DNA from: an uncultured Desulfuromonas sp.
GTDB taxonomy: Bacteria > Desulfobacterota > Desulfuromonadia > Desulfuromonadales > Desulfuromonadaceae
Direction: 5' to 3'
DNA: 64,000 nucleotides
Assembly (NCBI RefSeq): GCF_963678835.1
Contig: NZ_OY787469.1
Span: 1,240,001 to 1,304,000 of the forward strand
The notes under the pieces were generated by a model that was not told where the DNA came from, ran no database searches, and was given only the letters and a program-made list of their open reading frames with translations. The number at the start of each line of letters is the position of its first letter. Position 1 is the first letter of the stretch. The position numbers and the translations under genes were made by a program. Shown here piece after piece: positions 61,320 through 64,000 of this stretch.

Positions 61320-62303
61320 ATGTCGAGACCATTACGCATAGAATATCCGGGTGCCTGGTATCACGTGATGAATCGTGGGCGGCGGCGAGAAGACATTTAT
61401 CAGGACGACGAGGATTTCCTCCTGTTCCTGAAAGTATTGCAAGATACTTCAAAGATGTGGAACTTGAAGGTGTCTGCCTATTGCCTGATGTCGAACCATT
61501 ATCATCTATTAGTGCAGACACCGGATGGTAATCTCTCCCGTTGTATGCGCCATCTTAACGGTGTTTATACCCAGCGCTATAATCGCAGGCACAACACAGA
61601 CGGCCAATTGTTCCGTGGTCGCTACAAAGCAGTGTTGGTCGAAGAGGACAGCCATTTGGTGGAAATCTTGCGTTATATCCACCGCAATCCTGTCGAAGCC
61701 GGTATTGTTTTAGAGTTGGATGCGTACACATGGTGTAGTCATTGCGGTTATCTTGCTGACGAGAAAGGCTGGCAGTGGTTGCACCGCACCCCATTATTGA
61801 AGATGTTTGCATCAACAAAGAAAAAAGCTTTTAGCGATTATCTCTCTTTTGTGAGAAAGCAAGATTCTGAAGAGGTGCAGCAATTTTTTTCACGAAAAAA
61901 TCTTCCGTCGATTTTTGGCTCTGAGGGTTTTATCGAGAAGATAAGAAACAAGTACGAGTTCTTCCTTCAGGATAAAGAAATTGCAGGGCGAGATGTTTTA
62001 TCTGTCGATTCTGTTGCGGTGATCAACGCCGTATGTAAGGTATGTCAGGTCACTGAACTGGCGTTAAAGACGACAAGGCGGGGCACAACCAACCTTGCAA
62101 GGGATTTGGCTGTTTATACTCTCAGGGCACACAGTCAAAAAACGCTTGCTGAAGTTGGCAACGTGATCGGGTGCGAGAATTATAGTACCGTCAGCTCTGC
62201 CATTGAGCGCATGAAAAAAGAACGTAGAAAAGGGGTCAAGTCTGCTGTTGACTTATATTTAATGCGAGGTAAGCTGTTTCCATGTCGAGACCATTACGCA
62301 TAG
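61320..62303 (+). CDS. RAYT-type Y1 transposase, copy 1 (altered C-terminus)
   Basis: The 327-aa protein has the Y1/IS200-like core: YPGAWYHVMNRGRRREDIYQ, the HUH motif in SNHYHLLVQTP, GVYTQRYNRRHNTDGQLFRG with the probable catalytic Tyr, and RYIHRNPVEAGIV. The C-terminal part has a DnaA-C-like helix-turn-helix (LAVYTLRAHSQKTLAEVGNV ... STVSSAIERMKK). After MKK it reads ERRKGVKSAVDLYLMRGKLF, translated from the repeat and the leader of copy 2, so its natural end was replaced during tandem duplication. It overlaps the start of copy 2 by 22 bases. RAYTs nick single-stranded REP sequences. Confidence 0.88.
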   Translation: MSRPLRIEYPGAWYHVMNRGRRREDIYQDDEDFLLFLKVLQDTSKMWNLKVSAYCLMSNHYHLLVQTPDGNLSRCMRHLNGVYTQRYNRRHNTDGQLFRGRYKAVLVEEDSHLVEILRYIHRNPVEAGIVLELDAYTWCSHCGYLADEKGWQWLHRTPLLKMFASTKKKAFSDYLSFVRKQDSEEVQQFFSRKNLPSIFGSEGFIEKIRNKYEFFLQDKEIAGRDVLSVDSVAVINAVCKVCQVTELALKTTRRGTTNLARDLAVYTLRAHSQKTLAEVGNVIGCENYSTVSSAIERMKKERRKGVKSAVDLYLMRGKLFPCRDHYA

Positions 62304-63262
62304 AATATCCGGGTGCCTGGTATCATGTGATGAATCGTGGGCGGCGGCGAGAAGACATTTATCAGGACGATGAGGATTTCCACCTGTTCTTGAAAGTATT
62401 GCAAGATACCGCAAAGATGTGGAACTTGAAAGTGTCTGCCTATTGCCTGATGTCGAATCATTATCATCTGTTGGTTCAGACACCGGATGGCAACCTTTCT
62501 CGTTGTATGCGCCATCTTAACGGTGTTTACACCCAGCGCTATAATCGCAGACACAGCACTGACGGCCAATTGTTCCGTGGCCGCTACAAAGCAGTGTTGG
62601 TCGAAGAGGATAGCCATTTGTTGCAACTCTTACGTTATATCCATCGCAACCCTCTTGAGGCGTGTATCGTTTCAGAGTTGGATGCGTACAACTGGTGCAG
62701 TCATCGCGGTTATCTTGCTGACGAGAAACACTGGCAGTGGTTGCACTGCACCCCATTGTTGAAGATGTTTTCATCGACAAGAAAAAAAGCTTTTGAAGAT
62801 TATCTCTCTTTTGTGAGACAGCAAGACTCTGAAGAGGTGCAGCAATTTTTTTCACGCAAAAATCTTCCATCGATCTTTGGCTCTGAGGGGTTTATCGAGA
62901 AGATAAGAAACAAGTACGAGTTCTTCCTTCAGGACAAAGAGATTGCAGGGCGAGATGTTTTATCTGTCGATTCTGTTGCGGTGATCAACGCCGTATGTAA
63001 GGTATGTCAGGTCACTGAACTGGCGTTAAAGACGACAAGGCGGGGCACAACCAACCTTGCAAGGGATTTGGCTGTTTATACTCTCAGGGCACACAGTCAA
63101 AAAACGCTTGCTGAAGTTGGCAACGTGATCGGGTGCGAGAATTATAGTACCGTCAGCTCTGCCATTGAGCGCATGAAAAAAGCGTTGGAGAGTGACTCGG
63201 GGGCGAGAAAATTGTATCAGAAGATTTGTTTAGAACTTAAGGTTGGTCAAAGGCAGACTTGA
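62282..63262 (+). CDS. RAYT-type Y1 transposase, copy 2 (intact C-terminus)
   Basis: The 326-aa protein has the same domains as copy 1 with a natural C-terminus (MKKALESDSGARKLYQKICL). The first ~180 residues differ from copy 1 at many positions (for example HLLQLLRYIHRNPLEACIV), whereas from DSEEVQQFF on the two are identical, so gene conversion has evened out the 3' half. Leader and start are the same as in copy 1. It is the likelier functional copy. Confidence 0.9.
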   Translation: MSRPLRIEYPGAWYHVMNRGRRREDIYQDDEDFHLFLKVLQDTAKMWNLKVSAYCLMSNHYHLLVQTPDGNLSRCMRHLNGVYTQRYNRRHSTDGQLFRGRYKAVLVEEDSHLLQLLRYIHRNPLEACIVSELDAYNWCSHRGYLADEKHWQWLHCTPLLKMFSSTRKKAFEDYLSFVRQQDSEEVQQFFSRKNLPSIFGSEGFIEKIRNKYEFFLQDKEIAGRDVLSVDSVAVINAVCKVCQVTELALKTTRRGTTNLARDLAVYTLRAHSQKTLAEVGNVIGCENYSTVSSAIERMKKALESDSGARKLYQKICLELKVGQRQT

Positions 63263-63311
63263 CCCCTTTTTCTTAAAAGCTCAGTTTATCAATAGGTTAC
63301 AAATTATTTTC

Positions 63312-63362
63312 ACAGTTTTTAACAGTGTTTTTTGTCCTTTTTTGCCGTCGTGCTGTTAGCAT
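63312..63362 (+). promoter_or_regulatory. Adhesin-regulon promoter before a decayed adhesin start
   Basis: ACAGTTTTTAACAGT, TTTTTTGTCC and TGTTAGCAT in the same layout (27 bases instead of 28). Confidence 0.7.
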
Positions 63363-63396
63363 GAGGCGCGATGTTTGCAAAAAAGGAGGAAAAGTG

Positions 63397-63527
63397 ATGA
63401 CCCGTTGTGTCGGGCCTCACGGTTGGTTGTGATCGTGTTTTTGTTCGTGACAACCTGTTTTACAAAGGATGTAAACGCGGCGGTAGACACGACGTCAACA
63501 GAAATGACTGATAAGAGTTCGTTGTAA
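63397..63527 (+). pseudogene. Decayed eighth adhesin: signal-peptide remnant
   Basis: GGAGG then ATG ACC CGT TGT GTC reads MTRCVGPHGWL and stops. Shifting the frame by one base continues RLVVIVFLFVTTCFTKDVNA, which is the same hydrophobic segment and cleavage region as MTRCVKLWGWLVMVVLL in the adhesins. It ends at TAA 63525-63527 with no head repeats. Both a frameshift and a truncation are present. Confidence 0.65.
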
Positions 63528-63585
63528 AACGGTAATTTATTTTTATGATGACAAATAGACGGCACAACATCAAAGGGAGCTCAAG

Positions 63586-64000
63586 ATGAACACATGGCGA
63601 AATAAAATATTTACTCTTGCAGTGACTCTTCTCGTCAGCGGCGCGGCAATCCCGGCCCATGCGGACCAGGTTATCAATGATAATCTTATTGTTGATGGGA
63701 GTGTTTGCATCGGCAACGACTGCGATAATGGGGCGGCGTTCGGTGACACCACTCTTCTCTTTAGAGAAAACAACCTTCGCATCCTGTTTGAAGATACGTC
63801 TCTGCCTGATGGTATAGATTCGGGTCGTTATCCTGCAACAGACTGGCAAATCACCATTAATGATAGCGAGGCTGGAGGAAGCAACTATTTTGGTGTGGAT
63901 AATGTGACCAACTATCGATCCGCCTTACGTATCTACGAAGGCCTTGATGCCGCAGTGGTCATTGGTGAAGGTGCCACGTCAAGCGGCGACAATACCCTCT
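63586..64000 (+). CDS. Secreted tail-fibre/S74-like protein, C-terminus outside window
   Basis: The 138 visible residues start with a signal peptide (MNTWRNKIFTLAVTLLVSGA, ending AHA|DQ). Next comes VINDNLIVDGSVCIGNDC, then LLFRENNLRILFEDTS and WQITINDSEAGGSNYFGVDN, a pattern common in exported proteins that end with an S74 endosialidase-chaperone domain. Such an end would be outside the window. GGGAG precedes ATG 63586. It comes right after the decayed adhesin, so the array of surface proteins continues. Confidence 0.65.
   Translation, partial: MNTWRNKIFTLAVTLLVSGAAIPAHADQVINDNLIVDGSVCIGNDCDNGAAFGDTTLLFRENNLRILFEDTSLPDGIDSGRYPATDWQITINDSEAGGSNYFGVDNVTNYRSALRIYEGLDAAVVIGEGATSSGDNTL

Larger units (their letters stand above)
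61264..63272 (+). mobile_element. Tandemly duplicated RAYT unit bounded by a GGGGTCAAGTCTGC repeat
   Basis: GAAAAGGGGTCAAGTCTGCT (about 61264-61283) recurs directly at 62226-62245 and inverted as GGCAGACTTGACCCCTTTTT (63252-63271). The two RAYT genes are shifted by 962 bases. Left and right ends thus form an inverted pair around both copies, like a REP pair around its transposase. Single copies of the motif occur at about 15570 and 15690. Confidence 0.8.

Overview
The window looks like a chromosomal segment of a Desulfuromonas/Pelobacter-like bacterium (Desulfuromonadia). This rests on moderate GC content, a degenerate acetyl-CoA-synthetase-like gene next to a DnaQ-type exonuclease, a DUF294 cNMP/CBS protein, a (frameshifted) desulfoferrodoxin and many REP/RAYT-type repeats. 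The species itself is an inference. No rRNA, tRNA or CRISPR array was recognised.

1-11.6 kb is mostly ordinary chromosome: a GYF-domain protein (cut by the window edge), a TPR protein, exonuclease plus ACS-like protein plus an unknown 480-aa protein in one transcription unit, asparaginyl-tRNA synthetase, a DUF294 signalling protein and a gamma-glutamylcyclotransferase-like protein. Dispersed non-coding repeats fill the gaps.

11.6-28.2 kb is accessory and scarred. A clean IS4-family insertion (15-bp inverted ends, 9-bp target duplication) splits an AT-rich gene that reads through in frame when the IS is removed. There is a frameshifted IS110 transposase, MITE-like 190-bp repeats, a RAYT fragment and partial duplications of the 3' end of a MocR regulator. 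Small intact genes follow: MocR/flavin-split-barrel divergent pair, LysE, GNAT, Fic, a frameshifted superoxide reductase, and TetR with a perfect inverted-repeat operator and two followers.

28.2-63.5 kb is the main feature. A 1154-aa hybrid histidine kinase (7TM-DISM, HisKA, HATPase, REC, PAS, novel C-terminal domain) is followed by seven large tandem paralogous genes for YadA-type trimeric autotransporter adhesins, with a MACPF-like gene between the first and second. The adhesins share an almost identical promoter and signal peptide but use three interchangeable C-terminal membrane anchors. The same promoter architecture (ACAGT-N5-ACAGT, then a fixed gap to TGCTAGCGT) precedes the MACPF-like gene, a SelO gene and a decayed eighth signal-peptide start. 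The kinase's C-terminal ~100-residue domain recurs as two stand-alone small proteins, each encoded directly after an adhesin with anchor type B. Truncated copies of the kinase gene's 3' end sit upstream of four adhesins. Together these suggest a surface-adhesin regulon that has expanded by recombination and is coupled to a dedicated sensor.

61.3-64 kb carries a tandem duplication of a RAYT-type transposase bounded by its own repeat, the decayed adhesin start, and the beginning of a secreted tail-fibre/S74-like protein cut by the window end.
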